64,000 bases of DNA from Solimonas sp. SE-A11 (GTDB taxonomy: Bacteria > Pseudomonadota > Gammaproteobacteria > Nevskiales > Nevskiaceae). Below are positions 32,280 to 41,162 of the stretch, piece after piece. The stretch's first letter is position 1; the number at the start of each line of letters is the position of its first letter. The notes beneath the pieces were generated by a model that made no database searches, was not told where the DNA came from, and was given only the letters and a program-made list of their open reading frames with translations. Location of the stretch: the NCBI RefSeq assembly GCF_030345715.1, contig NZ_JAUASX010000021.1, forward strand, positions 20,878-84,877, in the 5' to 3' direction. The position numbers were made by a program, and so were the translations under genes.

Positions 32280-33173
32280 TCACTCTGCCGGCAGGGTTCC
32301 ATTTTTGGCTGCAGCATCCCATTCGCGAACCCAGTCCTCGATCTTCTTCTGGCTTTTAAGGTGCTGGCACTTTTCCAGCATGTCTCGGGCAAATTCTGCT
32401 TTGCTCTTGTATCTAGACGGATTGGCACGCCAATCGCGATAGCACTCAAACACAAACTTCTTGTCCGCAGCCTTGGGGTCTTTCTGGTGGCGCACTACGG
32501 CCGCCTCGTAAGCCATCTTGCGCCGCACCTTCTGAAACTGAGGGCTACCGTTCAACTCGGCCTGCGCATCTGCCAATGCGTTGACTGCCGAGACAACCGA
32601 CGCAACGGCACCACGGCCATCAATGCCCATGCCGGTAATTGCATTATCGATCTCTCGTAAACACGCGAACAGAAGGTGTTCTCCACGGCGTTCATCGATC
32701 ACATCGGCGAGGCCTGCCTCTCTGAACTGGTCCAGAATTTGAGCTACGTAGGCGAGGATTTCCGCCTCCGTCCGGTAGGTCAAGGACAGGGACTTCGAGC
32801 AGAGGGCGATTCCAGCCTTGTCTATAATTCGACCGTCCGCCGCCATTTCGACAACAAGCTTCTCCCACATCGATATGCTGCGCTTAAACTCCTCATATCG
32901 TGTGAGGAAATCCTGCCGATCCTTAACCTCCAACAATCGGTAGGCTTCGTGCCCGATCCGCCATAGCGCATCGGCATCTGAGTTTTCGGGGTTCCGATAA
33001 ATAGGACGCCCGGCCTCGTTCAGCAGGTATCTGTTTGATGCATCCGAGTAGGTCTGAAACGGAGAGAAGCCCATGAACGGCGCCTTCTCCACCGCCACCT
33101 CGATTGCGCGCATCAGATGTTCCGCTGTCGCAACCTTCTTGGACGGTAGCTTTTGACGAGCCTTCTTCTTCAT
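32280..33173 (-). CDS. Unknown 297-residue protein downstream of the restriction-modification enzyme
   Basis: A soluble, mostly helical protein with a lysine-rich start (MKKKARQKLPSKKVATAEHL) and a conserved-looking segment FSPFQTYSDASNRYLLNEAGRPIYRNPENSDADALWRIGHEAYRLL. The C-terminus RVRR-type basic stretches and EDWVREWDAAAKNG are helical. There is no signal or membrane segment and no family is recognised. It starts 12 bases after the enzyme gene, so the two are one transcription unit. Its GC content matches that gene, suggesting common origin. A partner or regulator of the enzyme is a reasonable guess. Confidence 0.6.
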   Translation of the reverse strand: MKKKARQKLPSKKVATAEHLMRAIEVAVEKAPFMGFSPFQTYSDASNRYLLNEAGRPIYRNPENSDADALWRIGHEAYRLLEVKDRQDFLTRYEEFKRSISMWEKLVVEMAADGRIIDKAGIALCSKSLSLTYRTEAEILAYVAQILDQFREAGLADVIDERRGEHLLFACLREIDNAITGMGIDGRGAVASVVSAVNALADAQAELNGSPQFQKVRRKMAYEAAVVRHQKDPKAADKKFVFECYRDWRANPSRYKSKAEFARDMLEKCQHLKSQKKIEDWVREWDAAAKNGTLPAE

Positions 33174-33185
33174 ACCAACGCCCTG

Positions 33186-36100
33186 TTAGCTGTTGAGGTC
33201 TCCCAACGGTGGGAGTGCCTTCACAATCTTCATCGTCTCCAAACTTATCGTGACCACGCGCAGCAGTAATTCCAGCGGATAGCGCGGGTTCTCCATTGTT
33301 TCGGCTGCCCAGTCATTGGCGTCCCGAATAATTCCAGTGTCAGGCTCGGGCTTAACACACTGTCGCTCGATGACCCAATCAAGTGCGGACTTTCCGTTGA
33401 CCACGTACTCCTGAGCCTCGGGCGGAATGCCGGTGATGGTGATGCGGCTGTTGTAATGAATTGTCGTAAGGTCTTTGTCTTTTCCTCTCTTCCCATACCT
33501 TATCTTCTCAACCCGGAAGTCCGTGTCAGTCAATGGCTTGCCACCATGCTCGATCTTTGCCCCGGGGTACATCGGCGCAGTTTCATAGTTGAGATGCAGG
33601 TCAGCTAACAACCTACCCGCGTCGGCGATTGTCCGGAAGTCCCTAGACGCTTTCACGCGGGGAATGCGCGGGAGTTCCTTGCCAAGGTTGTCTGCGTAGC
33701 GCCCGCGATAGTCTGGTGAATGCAATAGGCCGTAGACATAGTAGAAAACGTCTTCTTTGCTAATTGCCTCTCCTGAATATGCGGCCGTGAAGTGCTGAAG
33801 CCCTTCATCAGTTATCGCATCGCGGCGCTTACGTGAACGGGGCGGCGGCTTGGAGGCAAAGAGGGCCTGTTGAACGGCAACATCATCAGCAGCCTCTCCT
33901 TGTTCATCATCGTACAGATACAGTGGAAAGTTCTGTGCGCCACCATCAATCTGCAGCTCCGGTGGGCAATTCACCATCAGGGCTAGCTGTCCCTCTCCCG
34001 ACCAACGCTGCTTAACCATAATGGCTCTATTGTCTACAGCCGCATCAGGGAATATTCGCGGCATCTGATATACCCTTTCGTTAAAGCGGCGGTTGTAGTA
34101 AAGCCACTGCTTACAGAATGGACGGTAGAGGCTCTTGGTGAGACAAGACGAGTCGAATTCGTAGCGTCGATTTCTTACGAGGTCTTCTTTTAGATTAACG
34201 GTCCAGCTGATCTGGGTTGGGTCTGTGTTTATGAAGCCATTCAACTTCTCGTCACGCTCCTTCTTGGGCAGCGAGCCATACGCGTGGTCAAATCTCTCTG
34301 CCTCCGAATTAAAGAAGGCAATCATGCGTGTGAGGTTGGTAGCAACCGCCTGCTTGGAGGGGTTATAGCACCACGCATCCCGACCTGACGCGATTCCCAG
34401 CGAGAAGTTTTCAAAAATCGCGGGGCCATCACCTTTCTTATCCCCCAGCGCAATGAAGCTGCCAAAACTGTTATCGCGTTGCTTCAGCCAGTCACCATGG
34501 ATGTCCGGCGTTACCGTTCGCCATCCTTTTACAGCGGCAATTCCTGCAATGCTGGAGTACGTCCGAATTTTCTCCAGCTTTTCTTCGCGACTAAGGTAGT
34601 CTCCAATGTCATGAAAGAAAATCTGCCCCCGCTGTGACGCAGCCGGGTTTTTAACTAGCAGAGAAATCGCGATGGGCGCGCGACTACCTCCCCCGAAAAT
34701 CTTACCTCCCTCTCTCCTAGATACCTCTCCGGACGTACGTTGGTTTCCCCGCAAGTGGAATACGTAAATCGAACTGAACTCCTCTGCCAGACATTGCCGC
34801 ATGCCATCCTGAGCATTGGCATCTAAGAAGCCAGCGTTTGTTACGAAGCCTATGACGCCGCTTTCACCGATGCGGTCGCTTGCCCAGCGAATCGCGCGAA
34901 TATAGCTGTCGTATAGATTTCGAACTGAAGTCATCTGCGAACGCGCGGCATACGTAACTTCGATTCGTTGATCTAGCCCTGGGTATGCGACATTTTGATT
35001 GTTCGCGTTTGCGTCTCCTTGCCCTACAGAATAAGGAGGATTTCCAAGGATTACGCGGATGTCTAGCTTCTTCTGCCGCTTTCGGCGCTTGCTGTTATCG
35101 ACCAATAGAGCGTCTACGAGGTCTTCCTTTTCGTACATTTGGAAGGTATCGGTAAGGCATATACCTTCGAACGGCTGGTAATCACCGCCTACAATTCCAT
35201 GGTAGACCGCTTCGATGTTAATGGCGGCGATGTAGTACGCCAGAAGAACTATTTCGTTCGCGTGGATTTCATGCTTGTACTTGTGCGGAAGCTCCTTTGG
35301 TTGGACCAGTCCGCTTTGAAGTAGTCGTGTGATGAAAGTACCCGTTCCCGTGAACGGATCAAGAATGTGGACATCCTTGCTGCCAAGAGTTTGCCCAAAC
35401 TCCGATTTAAGAATGTGCGCCACGCTGTGGATGATGAAGTCCACTACCTCGACGGGGGTATACACAATGCCCAGCCGATCTGTCATGCGAGGAAAGGCAT
35501 TACGGAAGAACTTATCGTACAGTTCGACGACGATTTTTTGCTTGCCTTCTGCGTTGTCGATGCCTTCTGCGCGCAACTTCACGCTGTCGTAGAAAGACTG
35601 CAGCGTATCCGCTTCTTTTTCCAAACGATGTTCCTGCAAGGCATCCAACACGCCTTGCATGGCCTGACTCATCGGGTTATTGCTAGCGAAGCTGTAGCCT
35701 TCAAACAGTGCGTCAAACACGGGTTTGGTTATTAAATGCTGCGCCAGCATCTCTATGATCTCAGCATCGCTGATACTGTCGTTTAGATCGTCGCGTAGCT
35801 CTGTAGAAAACTTTTCAAACGCCTCTTTCTCTCGTGAATTCGCGGGGTCTTCTAGCAGTGCGGTAATACGGTCGATATGTGTCCGAGCGATCTTGGCAAT
35901 GTCGTTGGCCCAATCCTCCCAGTGGTGGCGATTGCCAACCTTGTCGACAAGCTTGGCGTATATAGCTCGCTCGATCTCGCCGATCTCGAACTGCAACTCT
36001 CCTTGGCTTTCTTTTCCAGGTGAGCGAGGGAGTTCCGCACCAATGCCGAACTGGTTGCGTCCTGCATCTTTATCTTTGGTACCACTAGTCTTGGATTGCT

Positions 36101-38123
36101 TCTTCTGAATCTTGTCAGTGATGGCGACGACTTCCATCTTCTGGACGTTAGGGCCAACCAACTCCATCTTGTTGACCATGGCATCAAAGCGATCATCGTG
36201 TGAGCGCAGAGCCTGGAGAACCTGCCAAACCACTCTATAGGTCTTGTTGTCGTTCAGCGCTTCATGAGGCTCCATTCCTGCGGGGATCACCACCGGCAGT
36301 ACGACGTAGCCGCGCTTCTTACCGGGAGCGTTGCGCATTACGCGGCCCACTGACTGGACCACATCTACCTGAGAGTTGCGCGGGGAAAGAAACAGGACGG
36401 CGTCTAACGCTGGCACGTCCACTCCTTCGGAGAGGCAGCGTACGTTGCTAAGAATGCGGCACGTGTCCGCTGGTGGACTCTCTTTGAGCCATGCGAGCTT
36501 GGCTTCCTTCTCGCTGGCATTCATCCCGCCGTCAACATGCGCAGCCTCACACGCCAGCGTTGCCATCTCTTCGTCCTCGGCAGTGCGCTGGTATTCCTCT
36601 ACGACCGCCTGGAACATGCTCGCGATGTTCTTGGAACTAACCTTATGCGTCTTCGCGCCCTTCTGTACCTCGATAACCTGACAGAAAGCGACCGCACGGT
36701 GCATTGGCGTGCCGTCGTCGGTGAGGCGTTCGGTTAATCCTTGCTTGGCAAGTGCCTTCCAGCAGCCAACGATCTTTGCAGCATCATCTACCTTGAGCTG
36801 GTTGTTGTCGTCTTTAAGAAGGTTCTGCAGGCGCCGATTAACGTGTGTCTCTTCCACGGACAACACGATGACCTTGTAATCCACAAGCAAACCGCGCCTG
36901 ACTGCCTCGGAGAAGGTGATTACGTACAGTTCCTTTCCGTATAGCGCCTCATCATCCATGGAACACAGCGCCACACTATCTCTTTCAGCGCTGGCTTTTG
37001 CCGTATCACCGTAGATGCGTGGCGTGGCTGTCATGTACAGCCGTTTGGCGGCACGGATCACGGCTGCATCGTGGACTTTGACAAAATTGCTCTCGTCTTC
37101 GCTTTCGAAGGTGGCGCCGGTGGTTCTATGCGCCTCATCGCAGACGATGAGATCAAAGCTCGCCAACCCTAGCTTCTGAGCAGCGCTAATGACATCGATA
37201 CTGTGGTATGTGCTGAACACCACGCTCATGTGCTGCGCGTCGTGCCGTTTAGCTACAGCGTCCGCTAGGCGCCTAGCGTCCGTAGTTGCCGGATACTGCA
37301 GCTCGTGGCTGAGCATCTGGAAATCGTCGTCACCGGATTTTCGCTTTTTGCCAACGTCGCTATCCGAGCACACCGCGAAGCTATGCAGTGGGGTAGTGCT
37401 CTCTTGCGTCCACTCTGTCAGCGACTGTGAGAGCAAAGCAAGGCTCGGCACCAGGAAAAGCACACGCTTGCCAGGCCCTGCAAGTTGTTCAGCAACTTTG
37501 AGGCTAGTGAAGGTTTTGCCGGTGCCACAGGCCATGATTAGCTTGCCGCGATCCGCCTTGGCTAAGCCACCGAGGACATCTGCAACGGCGTTTTGCTGAT
37601 GTGGCCGCAACGCCTTCTTCGGCTTTAGCACCGGAGCTGCGTGCTGCTGGTAGCGGGACCAGTCGATTTGGCTATTCTCTAGATCGAGCAACGTCACCAG
37701 ACTGACTGGCGGCTGCTGATCTTGCACGGCGTTGCGCAAATGGCCGCTACTCTTTGTCGCAGTCAGGAATATCAGTCGATATGAATACAGCTTCTTGCTG
37801 GAGGCGGTGAAGAAGGTCGCGAAGTCATCCAACCTCAGGACTGCGTCGTCATCGTAGAATTTTGCTTGTACGGCGTGCAGTTCGCCCGAGCTGGTTTCAG
37901 CAACGAGGTCGATTCCGGCATCCGCACCTACGTCGCCCAGCCCGCGCTTTGCTGCCTGAGCACGCCATTCTTCCCAGAGCCAAACGCGGCCGCCGTACAA
38001 GTCCGCATAGAAGGGTTCGTTGATGAGATACGCCTTCACCAGCCGCTCGAAGTAGTTTCCCTTCTCACGTTCGGAAGCAGCGCTATGCCGGAATGAGTCC
38101 AGCAGTGTGTTCAACGGAGTCAC
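33186..38123 (-). CDS. Type ISP-like single-chain restriction-modification enzyme
   Basis: 1645 residues, the size of LlaGI/LlaBIII-type enzymes. An Mrr-like PD-(D/E)xK nuclease lies at the N-terminus (Asp72, then Gln86-Ala-Lys88 in GIDLVAE...AVQAKF). The SF2 helicase-like motor follows: Walker A MACGTGKT (197-204), DEAH (329-332), MTATPR (364-369) and QSVGRVMR (590-597). An N6-adenine methyltransferase comes next, with ILDPFTGTGTF (920-930) and NPPY (1028-1031). The last 400 residues would be the target-recognition domain. Such enzymes methylate one strand of an asymmetric site and translocate before cutting unmodified DNA. All catalytic motifs appear intact. The gene is clearly AT-richer than the chromosome. 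Confidence 0.93.
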   Translation of the reverse strand: MTPLNTLLDSFRHSAASEREKGNYFERLVKAYLINEPFYADLYGGRVWLWEEWRAQAAKRGLGDVGADAGIDLVAETSSGELHAVQAKFYDDDAVLRLDDFATFFTASSKKLYSYRLIFLTATKSSGHLRNAVQDQQPPVSLVTLLDLENSQIDWSRYQQHAAPVLKPKKALRPHQQNAVADVLGGLAKADRGKLIMACGTGKTFTSLKVAEQLAGPGKRVLFLVPSLALLSQSLTEWTQESTTPLHSFAVCSDSDVGKKRKSGDDDFQMLSHELQYPATTDARRLADAVAKRHDAQHMSVVFSTYHSIDVISAAQKLGLASFDLIVCDEAHRTTGATFESEDESNFVKVHDAAVIRAAKRLYMTATPRIYGDTAKASAERDSVALCSMDDEALYGKELYVITFSEAVRRGLLVDYKVIVLSVEETHVNRRLQNLLKDDNNQLKVDDAAKIVGCWKALAKQGLTERLTDDGTPMHRAVAFCQVIEVQKGAKTHKVSSKNIASMFQAVVEEYQRTAEDEEMATLACEAAHVDGGMNASEKEAKLAWLKESPPADTCRILSNVRCLSEGVDVPALDAVLFLSPRNSQVDVVQSVGRVMRNAPGKKRGYVVLPVVIPAGMEPHEALNDNKTYRVVWQVLQALRSHDDRFDAMVNKMELVGPNVQKMEVVAITDKIQKKQSKTSGTKDKDAGRNQFGIGAELPRSPGKESQGELQFEIGEIERAIYAKLVDKVGNRHHWEDWANDIAKIARTHIDRITALLEDPANSREKEAFEKFSTELRDDLNDSISDAEIIEMLAQHLITKPVFDALFEGYSFASNNPMSQAMQGVLDALQEHRLEKEADTLQSFYDSVKLRAEGIDNAEGKQKIVVELYDKFFRNAFPRMTDRLGIVYTPVEVVDFIIHSVAHILKSEFGQTLGSKDVHILDPFTGTGTFITRLLQSGLVQPKELPHKYKHEIHANEIVLLAYYIAAINIEAVYHGIVGGDYQPFEGICLTDTFQMYEKEDLVDALLVDNSKRRKRQKKLDIRVILGNPPYSVGQGDANANNQNVAYPGLDQRIEVTYAARSQMTSVRNLYDSYIRAIRWASDRIGESGVIGFVTNAGFLDANAQDGMRQCLAEEFSSIYVFHLRGNQRTSGEVSRREGGKIFGGGSRAPIAISLLVKNPAASQRGQIFFHDIGDYLSREEKLEKIRTYSSIAGIAAVKGWRTVTPDIHGDWLKQRDNSFGSFIALGDKKGDGPAIFENFSLGIASGRDAWCYNPSKQAVATNLTRMIAFFNSEAERFDHAYGSLPKKERDEKLNGFINTDPTQISWTVNLKEDLVRNRRYEFDSSCLTKSLYRPFCKQWLYYNRRFNERVYQMPRIFPDAAVDNRAIMVKQRWSGEGQLALMVNCPPELQIDGGAQNFPLYLYDDEQGEAADDVAVQQALFASKPPPRSRKRRDAITDEGLQHFTAAYSGEAISKEDVFYYVYGLLHSPDYRGRYADNLGKELPRIPRVKASRDFRTIADAGRLLADLHLNYETAPMYPGAKIEHGGKPLTDTDFRVEKIRYGKRGKDKDLTTIHYNSRITITGIPPEAQEYVVNGKSALDWVIERQCVKPEPDTGIIRDANDWAAETMENPRYPLELLLRVVTISLETMKIVKALPPLGDLNS

Positions 38124-38191
38124 AGGTTCCCCTTATCAGTACCAATCACCTGCATTGAGCAGGCTTTAGCTATTCGTGCTTTACGGTCGCT

Positions 38192-39517
38192 TTAGGCCGC
38201 GCGAGCTTCCTTACCGAAGCGTCCCAGAATCACCTTTCGGCCTTCTTCGATCTGGCTCTCCACGAAGTCGGCCCACCACTGGAGCATTTCGCGCCGTGGC
38301 TCTTTCCATTCGGCCTTGTTGTATACACCGCGAACGCCCCCCGTCTTATGGGCTAGCGACTTCTCAATCCAGTCGGAGTTGAAGCTGGCCTCGTTGAGGA
38401 GGGTCGATGCCGTCCGGCGGAAGTCGTGGATTACGAAGTCTTGCACATCTGCCTCCAACGACCGAATCACGTAGTTGAGCGTGGTCTTGCTGATCGGGCG
38501 CTTTGAGTCGTTACGGCTGGGGAAGACATATTCCGATCCACAGGCCAGCTTCTTCAGCTCTTCAAGCATGGCGATGGCCTGCCGGGGCAGGGGAACAACG
38601 TGGGCCTTATCTTTCTTCATTCTTTCCCAGGGGATTGTCCACTCCTGCGCGTCGAAATCGAATTCCTCCCACCGGGCCTCGATCAGCTCTGATTTTCGCA
38701 CCATGCAGAGCATGAGTAGGTGCAGACCGAGCTTATATGCGCGGTTCATGTTGGACTGGTAGATGGCCCGCAAGAGACGGCCGATCTCCGGCGGAGTCAG
38801 CGCCACCTCGCGGCTACGTGCTACCGCAATGTACTTTGCCTCAATGGCCGCCGCTGGGTTGAACTGGGTCTTCTGACGGGCGATGCCGTAGGCAAACAAG
38901 CGCTTCAGGATGTTTCGAGTCTGCAGTGCCATCTGGTCAGAGCCGCGGGCCTTGATTCGGTCTGTGATGTTCAGGATGTCGGTGACAGTGACCTCCCCAA
39001 CCATCTTGGCCCCGATGGAGGGAATCACGTCTTTTTCAAGCACCCGCCGGATGTTCCTGCAATCGCTGTTTGCCGGCTCGGCGACCTCCTGGAACCACCG
39101 CCATGAAAAAGCCTCCACCGTGTCGGTGCTGAGCTTGGCGGCTTCCGCAGCCCTTAGCTTGGCCGTGGCTTTGGCGCACCACCGGCTCACGAACTCCTGC
39201 GCTTGCTCGCGCACAGCCACCGGGATATCTCCTGGGATGGCATTCCCCTGGGCAAGAGCCATCGGAGAGACCCCGCGCTTTGCCAGGCTCTTGGCTGCCT
39301 CGCGCCAGGCTCGTGCCTCCGCGATGGACCAAGTGGGGTATTCACCCAGAGTGACCTTCTCTTGCTTCCCCAGGAGCCGGTACCGCAGCCGCCAAGCCAG
39401 TGTTCCCCCCGGCATGACCTCCACGAACAGACTTCCGCCATCAGCGACGGTGTAGGGCTCAGCCTTCGGCTTGAGGTTGCGGAGCTTTGTGTCTGCCAGC
39501 GCCATTGCGTTCTCCAT
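38192..39517 (-). CDS. P4-type tyrosine integrase
   Basis: 441 residues. The N-terminal DUF4102 arm-binding domain (LADTKLRNLKPKAEPYTVADGGSL) is followed by a core-binding domain and a catalytic domain with Arg274 (MVRKSEL), His364-x-x-Arg367 (HDFRRTAS), His390 and the nucleophile Tyr399 (GVYNKAEW). The set is complete, so the enzyme should be active. It catalyses integration and excision at the mnmE 3' end. The gene is the closest cargo gene to that end and is transcribed away from it. A second possible start lies four codons in. A 68-base gap separates it from the restriction enzyme gene. Confidence 0.96.
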   Translation of the reverse strand: MENAMALADTKLRNLKPKAEPYTVADGGSLFVEVMPGGTLAWRLRYRLLGKQEKVTLGEYPTWSIAEARAWREAAKSLAKRGVSPMALAQGNAIPGDIPVAVREQAQEFVSRWCAKATAKLRAAEAAKLSTDTVEAFSWRWFQEVAEPANSDCRNIRRVLEKDVIPSIGAKMVGEVTVTDILNITDRIKARGSDQMALQTRNILKRLFAYGIARQKTQFNPAAAIEAKYIAVARSREVALTPPEIGRLLRAIYQSNMNRAYKLGLHLLMLCMVRKSELIEARWEEFDFDAQEWTIPWERMKKDKAHVVPLPRQAIAMLEELKKLACGSEYVFPSRNDSKRPISKTTLNYVIRSLEADVQDFVIHDFRRTASTLLNEASFNSDWIEKSLAHKTGGVRGVYNKAEWKEPRREMLQWWADFVESQIEEGRKVILGRFGKEARAA

Positions 39518-39566
39518 GATGATGTTCCCATGACCTACGGAGTAGAAATCGACTTACGGTGAGATT

Positions 39567-39608
39567 TGGGCACACCGAAGTCTGCTACTGGGCACGGCCA
39601 TGGGCACA
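39567..39608. promoter_or_regulatory. Integrase arm-type repeats, right end
   Basis: Three direct copies of TGGGCAC (39,567-39,573, 39,589-39,595 and 39,601-39,607) lie between the integrase gene and the right attachment repeat, in the same orientation as the two copies at 26,481-26,500. They also sit in the integrase promoter, so binding could control expression. Confidence 0.65.
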
Positions 39609-39720
39609 CTTTTACTCGGATTTGCTAGGCACGCGCAAGCGCGATTTGGACGGAATATCCTTTTAAGTCGATGGGTTAAATGAAGATATCGGAACGCTCT
39701 GGCATCCCCAGGAACGACTT

Positions 39721-41070
39721 TTACTTTCCGATGCAGAAACTGGAAAATATCCGCCCCAGCAGGTCCTCTGTGGTGAAGCACCCGGTGATCTCGCCCAGCG
39801 CCTCGTGCGCCAGGCGCAGTTCCTCGGCGGCGAGTTCCGGCAGGGCGGCTTCGCGCAGGCGGGCCTGCGCGTCGCCCGCCAGGGCGCGCGCGCGCCGCAG
39901 CGCATCCACGTGGCGGCTGCGTGCGGAGAAGGCGCTCTCGCCGCTGCTGACGCCGGCGAAGCGGCGGATCTCGGCGAGCAGCAGGTCCAGGCCCGCGCCG
40001 CTGCCGGCGCTGAAGCGCAGGTGCCGGCGGCCGTCGCGCTCGAATATCTCGGGCGCTTGGCCGCTGAGATCGCACTTGTTGTGCAGCACCCACACCGGCA
40101 AGCCCTCGGGCAGGCTGGCCAGCAGTTGCCGGTCGGTGTCGTCGGCACCGCCACGGTCGTCCACCAGATAAAGGCCGAGTTCGGCGCTGGCCAGCGCGGC
40201 GCGCGCGCGGCGGATGCCCTCGCGCTCCACGATGTCGTCGCTGTCGCGCAGGCCGGCGGTGTCCACCACCGTCACCGGCAGGCCCTCGAGGTCCAGGTTC
40301 TCGCGCAGCACGTCGCGCGTGGTGCCGGCCACCGGCGTGACGATGGCCACCTCGGCGCCGGCCAGGCGGTTGAGCAGCGTGGACTTGCCGACGTTGGGCT
40401 GGCCCGTCAGCGCCACCACCAGGCCCTCGCGCAGGCGCCGGCCCTGCGCGGCGCCGGCCAGCAGCGCGTCGAGGTTCGCGATCAATGTTTCCAGGCGCCC
40501 GCGCAGCTGTGCATCACCCAGCCAGTCCACGTCCTCGTCGGAGAAATCCAGCGCGCCTTCCACGAACACGCGCAGCGCCACCAGCTCTTCGGCCAGCGCG
40601 CTCACCTGTTTGGACAACGCACCTTCCAGCGAGCGCTGCGCGGCGCGCGCGGCCTGCGCGGTGCCGGCATTGATCAGGTCGGCCACGGCCTCGGCCTGCG
40701 CCAGGTCCATGCGCCCGTTGAGGAAGGCCCGCTCGGAGAATTCACCGGCGCGCGCCACGCGCGCGCCGAGCTGGCAGGCGCGGCGCAGCAGCAGGTCCAG
40801 CACCACCGGGCCGCCATGGCCCTGCAACTCCACCACATCCTCGCCGGTGTAGGACTGCGGGCCGGGAAAGCGCAGCACGATGCCTTCGTCCAGCGTGCTC
40901 GCATCCGCGGCGCGGAAGGGGCGCAGGCCGGCCTGGCGCGGCGGCGGCAAGGGTCCGGCGATGGCGGAGGCGATGGCCTGCGCCGCCGGCCCGGAGATCC
41001 GCAGGATGCCGACGCCGCCGCGCCCGGGTGCGGTGGCGATGGCGGCGATGGTGTCGGTGACGGCGCTCAT
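39721..41070 (-). CDS. mnmE: tRNA-modification GTPase MnmE (TrmE/ThdF)
   Basis: 449 residues. The N-terminal tetrahydrofolate-binding domain is followed by the GTPase insert with GQPNVGKSTLLN, DTAGLRDSDD and NKCD, and the C-terminal helical domain ending in the invariant FCIGK motif. With MnmG it makes 5-carboxymethylaminomethyl uridine at the wobble position of certain tRNAs. The gene is complete although the island is inserted at its last codons: the island side keeps the K and stop codons. It is downstream of yidC by 92 bases, the usual order rpmH-rnpA-yidD-yidC-mnmE. Confidence 0.97.
   Translation of the reverse strand: MSAVTDTIAAIATAPGRGGVGILRISGPAAQAIASAIAGPLPPPRQAGLRPFRAADASTLDEGIVLRFPGPQSYTGEDVVELQGHGGPVVLDLLLRRACQLGARVARAGEFSERAFLNGRMDLAQAEAVADLINAGTAQAARAAQRSLEGALSKQVSALAEELVALRVFVEGALDFSDEDVDWLGDAQLRGRLETLIANLDALLAGAAQGRRLREGLVVALTGQPNVGKSTLLNRLAGAEVAIVTPVAGTTRDVLRENLDLEGLPVTVVDTAGLRDSDDIVEREGIRRARAALASAELGLYLVDDRGGADDTDRQLLASLPEGLPVWVLHNKCDLSGQAPEIFERDGRRHLRFSAGSGAGLDLLLAEIRRFAGVSSGESAFSARSRHVDALRRARALAGDAQARLREAALPELAAEELRLAHEALGEITGCFTTEDLLGRIFSSFCIGK
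39726..39738. repeat. Right attachment-site repeat, inside the mnmE 3' end
   Basis: TTCCGATGCAGAA here is the complement of the mnmE codons for Phe-Cys-Ile-Gly and part of the final Lys. It matches 26,409-26,421 exactly. On the mnmE strand the segment TTCTGCATCGGAAAGTAA has the form of the 18-bp SGI1-type attachment site. Confidence 0.85.
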
Positions 41071-41162
41071 GCGCGGCAGCTTAGCTTGCCCCGCGCCAAC
41101 GAAGAAGGGAGCGGCTCGCGCCGCTCCCCCTGTGTTTCGTCAAACCCCGCGAGGCTTGCTTG

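Larger units (their letters stand above)
26409..39738. mobile_element. 13.3-kb integrative genomic island at the 3' end of mnmE
   Basis: Bounded by the direct repeat TTCCGATGCAGAA (26,409-26,421 and 39,726-39,738). Inside the ends are clusters of TGGGCAC repeats, and a P4-type integrase gene abuts the mnmE end. The cargo has island-type genes (AlpA regulator, replication ATPase, zinc-ribbon protein, XRE regulator, restriction-modification enzyme). The base composition is visibly more AT-rich than the flanks, most clearly at 32-38 kb. Insertion into the mnmE (trmE/thdF) 3' end is the site used by SGI1-type islands. No conjugation genes are present, so transfer would need a helper. Confidence 0.9.

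Noticed and set aside
33186..38123. The large enzyme as a Type I HsdR or Type III Res subunit
   Set aside because: Nuclease, motor, methyltransferase and target region are in one chain, and no separate specificity or modification gene is adjacent.
26409..39738. The island as a prophage
   Set aside because: No capsid, tail, terminase or lysis genes are present; only integrase, regulator and replication-type ATPase are shared with phages.
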